From JAPLDA01 sp043783155 (lineage in GTDB: Bacteria > Bacteroidota > Bacteroidia > AKYH767-A > 2013-40CM-41-45), in assembly GCA_043783155.1 (NCBI GenBank), contig JAYVZS010000131.1:1-64000 (forward strand): a DNA stretch of 64,000 nt, written 5' to 3'. This document shows positions 36,661 through 44,495 of the stretch, in pieces. Made by a program: the position numbers and the translations under genes. The notes under the pieces were generated by a model. That model made no database searches, was not told the origin of the DNA, and worked only from the letters and a program-made list of their open reading frames with translations. Every line of letters begins with the position of its first letter. Within the stretch, counting starts at the first letter, position 1.

Positions 36661-37818
36661 ATGTTTCTGCAAAAACTCTCGCTACTCAATTTTAAGAACT
36701 ACGAAGAAGCGGAATTGGCATTTTCAGAAGATGTGAACGCCTTTGTCGGAGGTAACGGGGAGGGGAAAACGAACCTGCTCGACGCGATTCATTACCTCTC
36801 CATGTGTAAGAGTTATTTCAACCCGATTGATTCGCAGAATATGAAACATGACGGTGATTTCTTTCTGGTGCAGGGAACATTTAGGAATCATGATCAATCT
36901 GAACATATTTATTGCGGATTGAAAAGGAGTCAACGAAAAATTTTCAAGCGGAATCAAAAAGAGTATGAACGTCTTGCTGATCACATTGGCTTCTTACCTG
37001 TTGTGATGATTTCACCCACCGATACCGGCTTGATTACAGAAGGTAGCGAAGAGCGCCGGAAGTTTATCGACAGCATCATCTCGCAATTCGACAAGTCTTA
37101 CCTCGACGACCTGATCAGTTATAACAGAGTTGTTTCTCACCGGAATGCTTTGTTGAAACAGTTCGCTCAATCAAGAAGGTTTGATGCTTCATCGCTCGAA
37201 GTATGGGATGACCAGATGATTGTTCTTGCTGAAAAAATATACGACAGAAGACTCGATTTCGTCAATAAGTTTCTTCCTATTTTCAGAGATTACTACAAAT
37301 TTATTTCGCAAGACAGGGAAGAAGTATCTGTTTTTTATGAATCGCATTTGCACAAAGGAAATTTCAGTGATGTGTTGAAAGCGGCGCTGGAAAAGGATCG
37401 TATCATGCAGTTCACCACCGTTGGAATACACAAAGATGAACTGGTTTTTACGATTGAAGGTCACCCGGTAAAACGGTTCGCATCGCAAGGACAGCAAAAA
37501 TCATTTCTCATTGCGTTGAAACTGGCGCAGTTCGATTTCATCAAAGAGATCAAAAAAATGAAACCGATTTTGTTGCTCGATGATATTTTTGATAAGCTTG
37601 ATAACCTTCGCGTAAAACGCCTGATGGAATTGGTGAGTAAAGAAAACTTCGGGCAAATTTTCATCACCGATGCTCATCCTGAACGTGTAACAAAAGTGTT
37701 TGAAGAAATTGATGTGGAGATTATGACGTTCGCTGTAAAAAACGGAACGGTTAATAAACAATCAATGACGAAAGATCATTTACAAATTACCAATGATCAA
37801 TTACCAATGATCAGTTAA
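36661..37818 (+). CDS. recF: DNA replication and repair protein RecF
   Basis: An SMC-like ATPase that loads RecA at gaps through RecOR. Walker A GGNGEGKTN is at 30-38, with the ABC signature near FASQGQQKSFLIALK and Walker B PILLLDDIFDKLD. The family usually ends near 360-370 residues; this one has 385. The last 17 codons (MTKDHLQITNDQLPMIS) are written by an AATGATCAATTACC-type intergenic repeat that has taken over the stop region. dnaA and dnaN are not adjacent, but the following DUF721 gene is the usual Bacteroidota neighbour. Confidence 0.94.
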   Translation: MFLQKLSLLNFKNYEEAELAFSEDVNAFVGGNGEGKTNLLDAIHYLSMCKSYFNPIDSQNMKHDGDFFLVQGTFRNHDQSEHIYCGLKRSQRKIFKRNQKEYERLADHIGFLPVVMISPTDTGLITEGSEERRKFIDSIISQFDKSYLDDLISYNRVVSHRNALLKQFAQSRRFDASSLEVWDDQMIVLAEKIYDRRLDFVNKFLPIFRDYYKFISQDREEVSVFYESHLHKGNFSDVLKAALEKDRIMQFTTVGIHKDELVFTIEGHPVKRFASQGQQKSFLIALKLAQFDFIKEIKKMKPILLLDDIFDKLDNLRVKRLMELVSKENFGQIFITDAHPERVTKVFEEIDVEIMTFAVKNGTVNKQSMTKDHLQITNDQLPMIS

Positions 37819-37830
37819 TTTTCAAAAGAT
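37765..37830. repeat. Repeat tract overlapping the recF 3-prime end
   Basis: Variants of AATGATCAATTACC span the last codons and the stop of recF and continue beyond it. The same motif fills the spacer around the tRNA genes. Confidence 0.7.
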
Positions 37831-37873
37831 AAATTAATTTAGAATTTGAAAAATAAAATGGACTTGCTCAGTC

Positions 37874-37915
37874 ACTAGCCACTCTCCCTTTGAGGAGTGG
37901 TTGGGGTGAGGTCAA
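37874..37915. repeat. REP-like palindrome, GACCTCACYCCAACC family, copy 2
   Basis: Reads GCCACTCTCCCTTTGAGGAG then TGGTTGGGGTGAGGTC, the reverse orientation of the copy at 26212, with several changes. It lies just before the DUF721 start codon. Confidence 0.6.
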
Positions 37916-37921
37916 AAAATT

Positions 37922-38218
37922 ATGACAACCAAACGCACCAACGAACAATCCCTGAAACAAGCCATCGACGGCATGTTGAAGGATTTTCATCTCGATCATA
38001 AGATCAATGAAATGCGTGTAATCAGTTCGTGGGAAAAGGTGATGGGAAAAACCGTTTCAAACAGGACTACACAGATTTATATCCGGAATAAAAAATTATT
38101 CGTGAGTTTAAACTCAGCTTCTCTTCGCGAAGAACTTCATCATGCACGCGAGAAAATAATCAAGTTGCTCAATGATGAATCGGGTGGAGTGGTGATTGAG
38201 GATATTGTGTTTGCGTGA
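37922..38218 (+). CDS. DUF721 (DciA-like) protein
   Basis: A basic protein of 98 residues with the DUF721 core (VISSWEKVMGKTVSNRT, RNKKLFVSLNSASLREEL). In many bacteria DciA-type DUF721 proteins load or operate the replicative helicase DnaB. Its position directly after recF is standard in Bacteroidota and supports a role in replication. Start by ATG, 6 bases after the palindromic repeat. Confidence 0.85.
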   Translation: MTTKRTNEQSLKQAIDGMLKDFHLDHKINEMRVISSWEKVMGKTVSNRTTQIYIRNKKLFVSLNSASLREELHHAREKIIKLLNDESGGVVIEDIVFA

Positions 38219-38220
38219 AA

Positions 38221-38338
38221 TTGGTTGACGGTTTACAGCAGACAGTTTATGGTTGGGTGATCAATAAACGAGATGTCCAATTTCTAACTTCCAACTTCTA
38301 TCATGCAGCTTCTAACTTCCAACTTAGAATCTCTCCAA
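38221..38338. repeat. Degenerate repeat (CTTCTAACTTCCAACTT type)
   Basis: Several CCAACTTC/CTAACTTCC variants lie between the DUF721 gene and the convergent ndk, running into the last codons of ndk. The same family is inserted in prmC and lies near the clpB 3-prime end. Confidence 0.6.
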
Positions 38339-38740
38339 CTGCGAGAAGAAGAAGTTGCCTTCGATCTCTGCATTCTCATCGCTGTCGCTGCCATGAACGG
38401 CATTCGCTTCAATTGATTTCGCGAACAGATTGCGGATGGTTCCGGGAGCGGCTTTCGAAGGATCAGTAGCGCCAATCAGCTTGCGGAAATCTTCAATCGC
38501 GTTATCTTTTTCAAGAATCACAGCCACGACAGGACCAGACGACATGTACTTCACTAAGTCATTGTAAAAAGGACGCTCTTTGTGAACGGCGTAAAAGAGC
38601 CCGGCTTTCTCCGGCTCAAGATGCGTGTATTTCATAGCAACAATGCGGAAACCGCCTTCGTTGATCTTCGCTAAAATAGGTCCGATGTATCCGTTAGCAA
38701 CTGCATCCGGCTTAATCATCGTGAAAGTTCTGTTTGTCAT
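38324..38740 (-). CDS. ndk: Nucleoside diphosphate kinase
   Basis: Balances NTP pools by phosphotransfer from ATP to NDPs through a phospho-histidine. The 138 residues match the family, with TFTMIKPDAV at the start and the catalytic histidine in NAVHGSDSDENAEIE. The short C-terminus (FFFSQLERF) overlaps a low-complexity repeat, but its length is normal. It is divergent from nrnA across an inverted repeat array. Confidence 0.96.
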   Translation of the reverse strand: MTNRTFTMIKPDAVANGYIGPILAKINEGGFRIVAMKYTHLEPEKAGLFYAVHKERPFYNDLVKYMSSGPVVAVILEKDNAIEDFRKLIGATDPSKAAPGTIRNLFAKSIEANAVHGSDSDENAEIEGNFFFSQLERF

Positions 38741-38811
38741 AAATTGTTGTCTGTTAATTTTCAGGGTGCGAAAATAAGTAAATAAGTTGTCAAAAAGTAT
38801 TTAAGTGATTG

Positions 38812-38912
38812 TTCGTGTTTAAGTTTTTAAGTGCGTAAGTGTTGAAGGTTTTTTTCAACTTCTGAACCACCCTGCATAAACACGTACACATTTAAACACG
38901 TAAACACTTTAA
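38812..38912. repeat. Inverted array of GTGTTTAAGTG repeats between ndk and nrnA
   Basis: The left half is GTGTTTAAGTTTTTAAGTGCG and similar units, and the right half AAACACGTACACATTTAAACAC. This is a second copy of the arrangement seen upstream of recF, again between divergent genes. Confidence 0.65.
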
Positions 38913-38915
38913 TAC

Positions 38916-38923
38916 TACTTTTA
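38916..38923 (+). promoter_or_regulatory. Candidate -7 promoter box TACTTTTA for nrnA
   Basis: One mismatch to TAnnTTTG, with the ATG eight bases after the box, which implies a leader of only a few bases. It directly follows the GTGTTTAAGTG array. Confidence 0.4.
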
Positions 38924-38931
38924 CCCGACTT

Positions 38932-39957
38932 ATGAGCAACCGTTTTCCGACAATAGAAATAAAGGAACTGAAGGATCTTTTATCCACTCCTCAAATGATC
39001 GTTATCACCACTCACTATCGCCCTGATGGAGATGCCATGGGTTCGTCACTTGCCTTATACAATTATCTGAAGTTGAAAGGTCACGGAGTGATTGTCGTAA
39101 CTCCGAGCGAGTATCCCGAATTTCTTGAATGGCTTCCTGGAAATGCTTTCGTGATTAACTATGAGAATAGTGAAGTGGCGGCGAAGAAGGCAGTTGCTGT
39201 TGCTACCGTTATTTTTTGTCTCGACTTTAACTGGATGAGTCGCATTGAAGATATGGAACAGCCGGTTCGCGAATCGAAGGCGGTGAAGGTGTTGATTGAT
39301 CATCATCTCGAACCTGAAAAAGCATTCGATCATGCGTTTTCTTATCCTGAGGCATGCTCCACCTGTGAACTGATCTACCAGTTTATCGACGCTCTTGGTG
39401 ACAGGAAATTCATCAACAAAGAAATTGCTGAGTGTATTTATACGGGCATCATGACCGATACGAATTCTTTCAGGTATTCAAGTATGAAGAGTGATACGCA
39501 TCGCATCATCGCCGATTTGATTGACGCCGGCGCTGAGAATTATAAGATTCATGAAAATGTATATGATACCTACCTTGAAAACCGGCTGCGTTTAATTGGT
39601 TACTCGCTGAAAGAAAAACTGCAGGTGCTGTATGAATACAACACGGCGTACATCGCGCTCTCGCAGGCGGAACTTGAGATGTTTAATTTTAAATCGGGCG
39701 ACACAGAAGGAGTGGTGAACTATGCATTGAGTATCAAAGGCATTAAGTTGGCCGCGTTTTTTTCTGAACGTGAGGGAGAGATTAAAATTTCTTTCCGTTC
39801 GAAAGGAGATTTCTCGGTGAAAGATCTTTCCGGAAAGTATTTTAGCGGAGGTGGACATAAAAATGCTTCGGGTGGAAAATCGGATCTTTCGTTGAATGCA
39901 ACAGTGGAGAAATTTGTCAGCATTCTTCCTCATTACAAATCTCAACTGAACGGCTAA
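38932..39957 (+). CDS. nrnA: DHH phosphoesterase, NrnA-like oligoribonuclease/pAp phosphatase
   Basis: Degrades short RNA oligonucleotides and 3-phosphoadenosine 5-phosphate in the cytoplasm. The DHH domain has YRPDGDAMGSSLAL and the DHH motif in LIDHHLEPE, followed by TGIMTDTNSFRYS. The C-terminal DHHA1 domain ends with the glycine-rich GGGHKNASGG. Its 341 residues are usual. It heads a likely three-gene operon with two FKBP lipoproteins, spaced 3 bases and a 4-base overlap. Bacteroidota gliding gene gldI is often found in such a context. Confidence 0.92.
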   Translation: MSNRFPTIEIKELKDLLSTPQMIVITTHYRPDGDAMGSSLALYNYLKLKGHGVIVVTPSEYPEFLEWLPGNAFVINYENSEVAAKKAVAVATVIFCLDFNWMSRIEDMEQPVRESKAVKVLIDHHLEPEKAFDHAFSYPEACSTCELIYQFIDALGDRKFINKEIAECIYTGIMTDTNSFRYSSMKSDTHRIIADLIDAGAENYKIHENVYDTYLENRLRLIGYSLKEKLQVLYEYNTAYIALSQAELEMFNFKSGDTEGVVNYALSIKGIKLAAFFSEREGEIKISFRSKGDFSVKDLSGKYFSGGGHKNASGGKSDLSLNATVEKFVSILPHYKSQLNG

Positions 39958-39960
39958 CGG

Positions 39961-40500
39961 ATGAAAAGATCTGCCGTATTTATTTTTCAATCACTTTTTG
40001 TTCTTTGGGGTTTTGCTTCCTGTCATCATGAACAGCAGTCGCAACAACAGCTTTCACCTGATTCATTGAAAGAACACCTCATCAACGCCAACAAAATTAT
40101 TTTAGTCAATGAATCGAAAGAGATTGACGATTTTATTTCACGTCATCAATGGAAAATGACGAAAACCGGAACAGGTTTGCGGTATGAAATTTTTCAACAT
40201 GGAAATGGAAAGCTGGCGGAGAATGAAAAACAAGTCACCTTTGCATATACTCTTTACCTCGCAGATGGCACGTTGTGCTATTCCGCTGATGAAAAAAAGC
40301 CATTGACAATTATTCCCGGTCATGGAGAACAGACGCATGGTTTGGAAGAGGGAATTCTGATGATGCATGAAGGAGACAAAGCACGGTTGGTTCTTCCTGC
40401 TCACCTGGGCTATGGAATGTTGGGTGATGACAATAAAGTCCCCCGCAAAAGTATTTTATATTATGAAGTCACATTGCTAAAAGTAACCGATAAGAAATGA
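39961..40500 (+). CDS. FKBP-type peptidyl-prolyl isomerase lipoprotein, GldI-like
   Basis: Encodes 179 residues. A lipoprotein signal ends WGFASC, then a helical linker and one FKBP domain (about 80-175) with VTFAYTLYLADGTLCYSAD, EEGILMMHEGDKARLVLPAH and LGYG. It probably assists folding of outer-membrane or secreted proteins at the periplasmic face. Size, lipid anchor and the nrnA neighbour resemble GldI, needed for gliding in Flavobacterium; whether this organism glides is unknown. The stop overlaps the next start by four bases (ATGA). Confidence 0.82.
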   Translation: MKRSAVFIFQSLFVLWGFASCHHEQQSQQQLSPDSLKEHLINANKIILVNESKEIDDFISRHQWKMTKTGTGLRYEIFQHGNGKLAENEKQVTFAYTLYLADGTLCYSADEKKPLTIIPGHGEQTHGLEEGILMMHEGDKARLVLPAHLGYGMLGDDNKVPRKSILYYEVTLLKVTDKK

Positions 40501-41399
40501 TCAGAACCACAACGAAGTTAATCTACGGCATCTTTTTTTTATCCGTCTTGTTTTTCTCCTGTAAACAGGTGAATGAAAAACACACGGCATCGGGAATGAA
40601 ATACATCGTGTACAAACAAAACGCGGGAACCAAAGCAAAGATCCGGGATTTTGTGACGATTGATATGGTGTACAAAACGGAAAACGACTCCATTCTTTTT
40701 GATTCTGGAAAGAATAAAATGCCGATGCGTTTCCAGCTTACCCAGCCACCTTTTGCAGGCAGTATGCAGGAGGGGTTGATGTATATGGCGGAAGGCGACA
40801 GTGCAACATTTTTTGTCTCTGCCGATTCGATGATACGAAATGTATTTTCGAAACTGGCGGGACCGCAATATGTGCGGCCTGAATTTCTGAAGACTGGAAG
40901 TTTTTTAAAATTTGATATTAAACTTGTCCGGTTGCAAAGTGAACTGGATGCATCGGAAGAAATCTATCATGAGATGGATAAGAAGATCGCGCTGGAGAAA
41001 TCGGGAATTGAAAAATATGTGAAAGACCATGGCATCAGCCAGTTTCCGGATTCAAATGGAATCTATGTGATAAAAAAATCAGAAGGCAAAGGCGCTGAAA
41101 TTGATATGGGACAAACCGTTTCTATCAATTACTCCGGGCAGTTTTTAACCGGATTGGATTTTGACTCGAATAAAAAACTTGGCAGACCTTATTCATTTGT
41201 CGTTGGCAGTGGAGACGTCATCAAAGGTTGGGATTTCGCCTTCAGGAAATTAAGATCGGGCGATAAAGCCACACTCATCATTCCATCCGCCTTCGGTTAT
41301 GGTGAGGAGGGATTGAGAAATAAATCAGATGGAACGTTTATCATACCGCCATATTCGCCGTTGTTGTTTGAGGTGGAGATTGTAGCGGTGAGGAGATAA
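40497..41399 (+). CDS. FKBP-type peptidyl-prolyl isomerase lipoprotein with two FKBP regions
   Basis: Encodes 300 residues. The lipoprotein signal ends LFFSC. A degenerate N-terminal FKBP region (about 45-145, DFVTIDMVYKTENDSILFDS) is followed by a helical spacer and a well-conserved C-terminal FKBP domain (about 200-299) with GQTVSINYSGQFLTGLDFDS, KGWDFAFRKLRSGDKATLII and AFGYGEEG. Probably a periplasmic chaperone acting with the upstream single-domain homologue, from which it may have arisen by duplication. Confidence 0.85.
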   Translation: MIRTTTKLIYGIFFLSVLFFSCKQVNEKHTASGMKYIVYKQNAGTKAKIRDFVTIDMVYKTENDSILFDSGKNKMPMRFQLTQPPFAGSMQEGLMYMAEGDSATFFVSADSMIRNVFSKLAGPQYVRPEFLKTGSFLKFDIKLVRLQSELDASEEIYHEMDKKIALEKSGIEKYVKDHGISQFPDSNGIYVIKKSEGKGAEIDMGQTVSINYSGQFLTGLDFDSNKKLGRPYSFVVGSGDVIKGWDFAFRKLRSGDKATLIIPSAFGYGEEGLRNKSDGTFIIPPYSPLLFEVEIVAVRR

Positions 41400-41400
41400 G

Positions 41401-41520
41401 TGTTTGTGTGTTTAGTGCGTAAGTATTTTGTTTGTAGGTATTTACGGTTTAAGTTTCTTAGTGGTGAGGTGACTACGTAACGATGTTATTGATCTGTGTC
41501 GTTGTCTTCGTCACCTCGTC
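41401..41520. repeat. Repeat-rich spacer after the FKBP operon
   Basis: Starts with degenerate GTGTTTAGTGCGTAAG units of the same family as the arrays near recF and nrnA. It ends with an inverted pair GGTGAGGTGAC and GTCACCTCGTCACC, which may serve as a terminator-like hairpin between convergent genes, although no T-run follows. Confidence 0.55.
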
Positions 41521-41525
41521 ACCCC

Positions 41526-42239
41526 TTAACATCTTCCAATCAAAAAAATCGTCGGCTTCTTATTAATATCCGGAACTTTCTTCCTCCAATCGCGGACGCT
41601 TTTCGTTTTGATGAACTCATTGCTTCCGGTTATTTCACAGGCAACACAAAGCATCGTATCCGGATCGCAGGTTTGAAGAATGTCTTCAAGAAGGTGTTGG
41701 TTGCGGTACGGAGCTTCAATAAAAATCTGCGTTTGATTTTTTGTGTTTGAAATCTTCTCCATTTCTTTTAACGCTTTCACTCGGGCCGCACGGTCTCTTG
41801 GAATGTATCCCGCGAATGAAAATGATTGTCCGTTCATGCCGCTGGCCATCAAGGAAAGAATGACAGACGACGGACCAACAAGCGGAACAACACGAAAGTT
41901 ATTGAGATGAGCGGCTTTTACTAATTCCGCTCCGGGATCTGCCACAGCAGGGCAGCCGGCGTCAGAGAGTAAGCCGATATTCTTACCATCGAGAAGCGGT
42001 TTCAGCAATTGGCCGATTTCATTTGATTGAGAGTGTTCATTCAAAAGATAAAGTTTTGCATCATTCAATAGTTTCGGGTAACCAATCTTTTTCAGAAAAT
42101 GTCGTGCTGATTTTTCATTCTCCACAACAAAATCATCCAATGTAAAAACAATTTCTTTTACATAAGCCGGAATAACGTGAATCGCCTCATCGCTCAATTG
42201 AGTTGGAATCAAAAAAAGTTTTGTTGTCTGCTTATTCAT
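41526..42239 (-). CDS. SAM-dependent methyltransferase, RsmI/tetrapyrrole methylase family
   Basis: Encodes 237 residues from MNKQTTKLF; an ATG 15 codons upstream would extend into the preceding gene. It shares the fold of RsmI, which 2-prime-O-methylates 16S rRNA C1402: GLLSDAGCPAVADPGAELV, PLVGPSSVILSLMASG and FIEAPYRNQHLLEDIL. The N-terminus differs from canonical RsmI (no LYVVGTPIGNL), as in a Bacteroidota side branch, so the substrate is uncertain. The start overlaps the end of the phosphatase gene, so the two are co-transcribed. Confidence 0.85.
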   Translation of the reverse strand: MNKQTTKLFLIPTQLSDEAIHVIPAYVKEIVFTLDDFVVENEKSARHFLKKIGYPKLLNDAKLYLLNEHSQSNEIGQLLKPLLDGKNIGLLSDAGCPAVADPGAELVKAAHLNNFRVVPLVGPSSVILSLMASGMNGQSFSFAGYIPRDRAARVKALKEMEKISNTKNQTQIFIEAPYRNQHLLEDILQTCDPDTMLCVACEITGSNEFIKTKSVRDWRKKVPDINKKPTIFLIGRC

Positions 42240-42699
42240 GATGGTTCCTGATTTGAATGATGAATGCATCGCATGCTTTGTCAATCATGTTGAAGACCTC
42301 AATAAATCCGTTATCTCCTCCGTAATAAGGATCAGGAACAGAACGATTCGAATTCGGTTGATCGGCGTTTAATATCAAATCAATTTTTGCTTTGTGATCT
42401 TCATTTTTTGCAAGGGCCATCACGTTTTTGTAATTCTCAGAATCCATCACAAATATTTTGTCAAAGGCTTCAAAATCATCAACGGAAAACTGTCGCCCTG
42501 TTAATTTGGAAATATCCACACCGAATTTCTTTGCTGTCTGCACAGCTCGTTTGTCAGGATGCTGTCCTACATGCCAGTTGCCTGTGCCGGCAGAATCAAC
42601 GTGGACATCTACTTTATTTTCCTGCACTTTTTTCCTCATAATTCCTTCTGCTATCGGTGAACGGCAGATGTTGCCAAGGCAGACCATTAATACTTTCAT
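42232..42699 (-). CDS. Low-molecular-weight protein-tyrosine phosphatase
   Basis: Encodes 155 residues. The P-loop CLGNICRS lies at the start (catalytic C7, R13) and the general acid D sits in VPDPYYGG, both diagnostic. Family members dephosphorylate tyrosine kinases of capsule synthesis or arsenate-related substrates. No kinase or polysaccharide locus is nearby, so the partner is unknown. It precedes the RsmI-like gene with an 8-base overlap. Confidence 0.93.
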   Translation of the reverse strand: MKVLMVCLGNICRSPIAEGIMRKKVQENKVDVHVDSAGTGNWHVGQHPDKRAVQTAKKFGVDISKLTGRQFSVDDFEAFDKIFVMDSENYKNVMALAKNEDHKAKIDLILNADQPNSNRSVPDPYYGGDNGFIEVFNMIDKACDAFIIQIRNHHE

Positions 42700-42753
42700 A
42701 CGGTACTATTAAGCATCAAATATATGTATCTATATTGATAAAGGTTTTCATTT

Positions 42754-43461
42754 CTAATTAGATAAATTCCTTTTGTCAATCAGCCATTTTGCAGGGTTGT
42801 TTGAAATATAATATCTTATCCTTATCAATTCAAATTCATCTCTTATTACATGGTCGTGATATCGTGCCTGCCAGCCAAATTCAATCTGGTTGGTGGTTGC
42901 ATACGTTTTTACGGATGCCTTGTACCCGCGTAATACGGATGCTATGTTTTGGCTCTGAACACCGAATTTGTTTGGTTGCCAGTCATGTTTATCGGGTTTG
43001 TTGATGCACAAAATTCCGTGCACATGATTGGGCATAACAACAAATTCGTCCAATTCAATAAATGGAAAATGTTCCGGTATCGAGATCCAATTTTCAATCG
43101 CGATTGTTCCGATTGCCGTTGCCCGTAGAGACGCAATATTTTGCGTCTCCTGAAACGCATTTTGCGTTTCAGGATTTGGGGGATTGTTGCGATTATCGGG
43201 AGACGCCATATTTTGCGTCTGTACATTATCCGGTTCGATTTCATTATTCTGAGGCGCAAAATATTGCGTCTGTACATTATCAGGATTTTTTTTGTCGTTC
43301 GGAGGAGGCGCAATATTTTGCGCCTGTACGATATCGCCGAAATAGTATTTTCGATCTTTTGTGCAGATGGTAACAAAATACAATCCCGATGATCCGTAAT
43401 CCCAATTGGCCAGGCGTGCGGGCGCAATCCTGTATTTGTTTTTGAATTTCCCGTTACTCAT
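42754..43461 (-). CDS. REP-associated tyrosine transposase (RAYT, Y1_Tnp) with in-frame palindrome insertion
   Basis: A single-strand DNA transposase/nickase of the IS200-like Y1 family, 235 residues. Conserved parts are RLANWDYGSSGLYFVTICT (near the N-terminus), the HUH motif in VVMPNHVHGIL (H146, H148), QSQNIASVLRGYKASV and the Tyr-bearing helix IRYYISNNPAKW (Y217 or Y218). All catalytic parts look intact. Residues 47-115 are an insertion of Asn/Pro/Gln-rich repeats (VQAQNIA, VQTQYFA, VQTQNMA, ETQNIAS) encoded by five DNA palindromes. There are no IS ends, so it is a domesticated RAYT rather than an IS. Confidence 0.88.
   Translation of the reverse strand: MSNGKFKNKYRIAPARLANWDYGSSGLYFVTICTKDRKYYFGDIVQAQNIAPPPNDKKNPDNVQTQYFAPQNNEIEPDNVQTQNMASPDNRNNPPNPETQNAFQETQNIASLRATAIGTIAIENWISIPEHFPFIELDEFVVMPNHVHGILCINKPDKHDWQPNKFGVQSQNIASVLRGYKASVKTYATTNQIEFGWQARYHDHVIRDEFELIRIRYYISNNPAKWLIDKRNLSN
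43128..43326. repeat. Five palindromes inside the RAYT gene
   Basis: Palindromes of 22-23 bases at 43128-43149, 43150-43172, 43200-43221, 43251-43272 and 43305-43326. Four share the core CGCAATATTTTGCG or a near variant with GAGACG/GAGGCG arms; the second is CTGAAACGCATTTTGCG type. Starts of the four related ones are 72, 51 and 54 bases apart, all multiples of three, so the frame is kept. Between the last three, TACATTATC-AGG/CGG spacers also recur, suggesting tandem growth of a 51-54 base unit. Confidence 0.9.
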
Positions 43462-43521
43462 TAAAAGGTGGTTTATGAAAGAAAAAATTAAAATCAGGGC
43501 AAAGATGAAAAATATTTCGTC

Positions 43522-44233
43522 CTATTCAATACACAATTTCTTTGTATTCATCTTGTCTGCGGTTTTTAAAATTACAGTGTAAACGCGGGAAGCAAATTTT
43601 TGTGAGAGCTGGAAATTTCGATGTTCACTTGCACTAAGAGTTTTGATAAATACTTCCTCACCTAAAATATTGACAATCGAAAGCGTGCTTTTATCTGCAT
43701 TGTCATTAAAAGAAAAATTTATTTCACCTGTTGACGGGTTGGGGAAAATATTGATGTAATTGGAGGATGAAACTTCTTCGATACCAACCGGTGAATTCCA
43801 TTTGGCGATGCTATTCGCAGGCATGCTTCCGGCTGAATCAAAATTTCCACCAGCATATAAATCTCCGTTGTAGACATATAGCGCTCGAATGGTGCTATTC
43901 GTTCCTGACCCAACCGGATTCCAATTTGTGCCGTCCCATTTTGCTATATGATTAACAAGGTTTCCTCCCGCAGAATCGAAACCTCCTCCTGCATATAAAC
44001 TTCCGTTGTAAACAGTAAGTGTATTTATAAAATAATTCGTCCCTGCTCCAACAGAATCCCAACTTGTACCATTCCATTTAGCGATATAATTTAATGAACT
44101 CCCTGATGTTGTGGAAAAATTACCACCGACATAAAGTTGATTATTGTAAACTGTGATCGCGCTGATAAAATTATTATTCATTCCTGTTCCTACTGAATCC
44201 CAGGTAACACCGGTCCATTTTTTAATGTCTCTT
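43522..44233 (-). pseudogene. 5-prime-truncated T9SS-sorted propeller-repeat protein
   Basis: Three repeats of about 45 residues (GGNFxxxxG...IAKWNGTSWDSVGAG type, as in beta-propeller surface proteins) precede a T9SS sorting domain (INIFPNPSTGEINFSF to KKLCIE). The coding pattern continues upstream of the first ATG (KKWTGVTWDSVGTG) until it meets unrelated, palindrome-bearing sequence and a stop codon at the REP-like palindrome near 44250. There is no signal peptide. An internal ATG would give 219 residues, but export would fail. Confidence 0.78.
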
Positions 44234-44249
44234 TCTGGGGGAAAATCCC

Positions 44250-44410
44250 TCGCCTTTAGGCGAAGACTTTAGTGCGTATATGTTGTGATGAAATATTAGT
44301 TGAAGGCATCAGGAATTTGTGAATCGAAAACAAAAATTAGGATATTACAGTCAGCGAGTTCTTTAGTGGGCTTCAGCCCATCATTCAAATCTTTCGGCTT
44401 CAGCCGAAAG
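44250..44410. repeat. Cluster of three REP-like palindromes at a gene breakpoint
   Basis: TCGCCTTTAGGCGA (44250-44263), TGGGCTTCAGCCCA (44367-44380) and CTTTCGGCTTCAGCCGAAAG (44391-44410). The last two share the GGCTTCAGCC core and are typical of Bacteroidota REP-like units. The cluster lies between the truncated T9SS gene and the dnaA terminator, and its edge coincides with the loss of coding sequence. Confidence 0.8.
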
Positions 44411-44440
44411 TAGTTTAATTCGATTCTTATTCATGTACAA

Positions 44441-44472
44441 CAAAAAAGCCCTCTCATTTCGAAAGGGCTTTA
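44441..44472 (-). terminator. Intrinsic terminator after dnaA
   Basis: On the minus strand AAAGCCCT and AGGGCTTT pair across a short loop and are followed by TTTTTTG. It is 24 bases past the dnaA stop. Confidence 0.8.
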
Positions 44473-44495
44473 AGTTTTTATCAGGCAAGAGAAAA

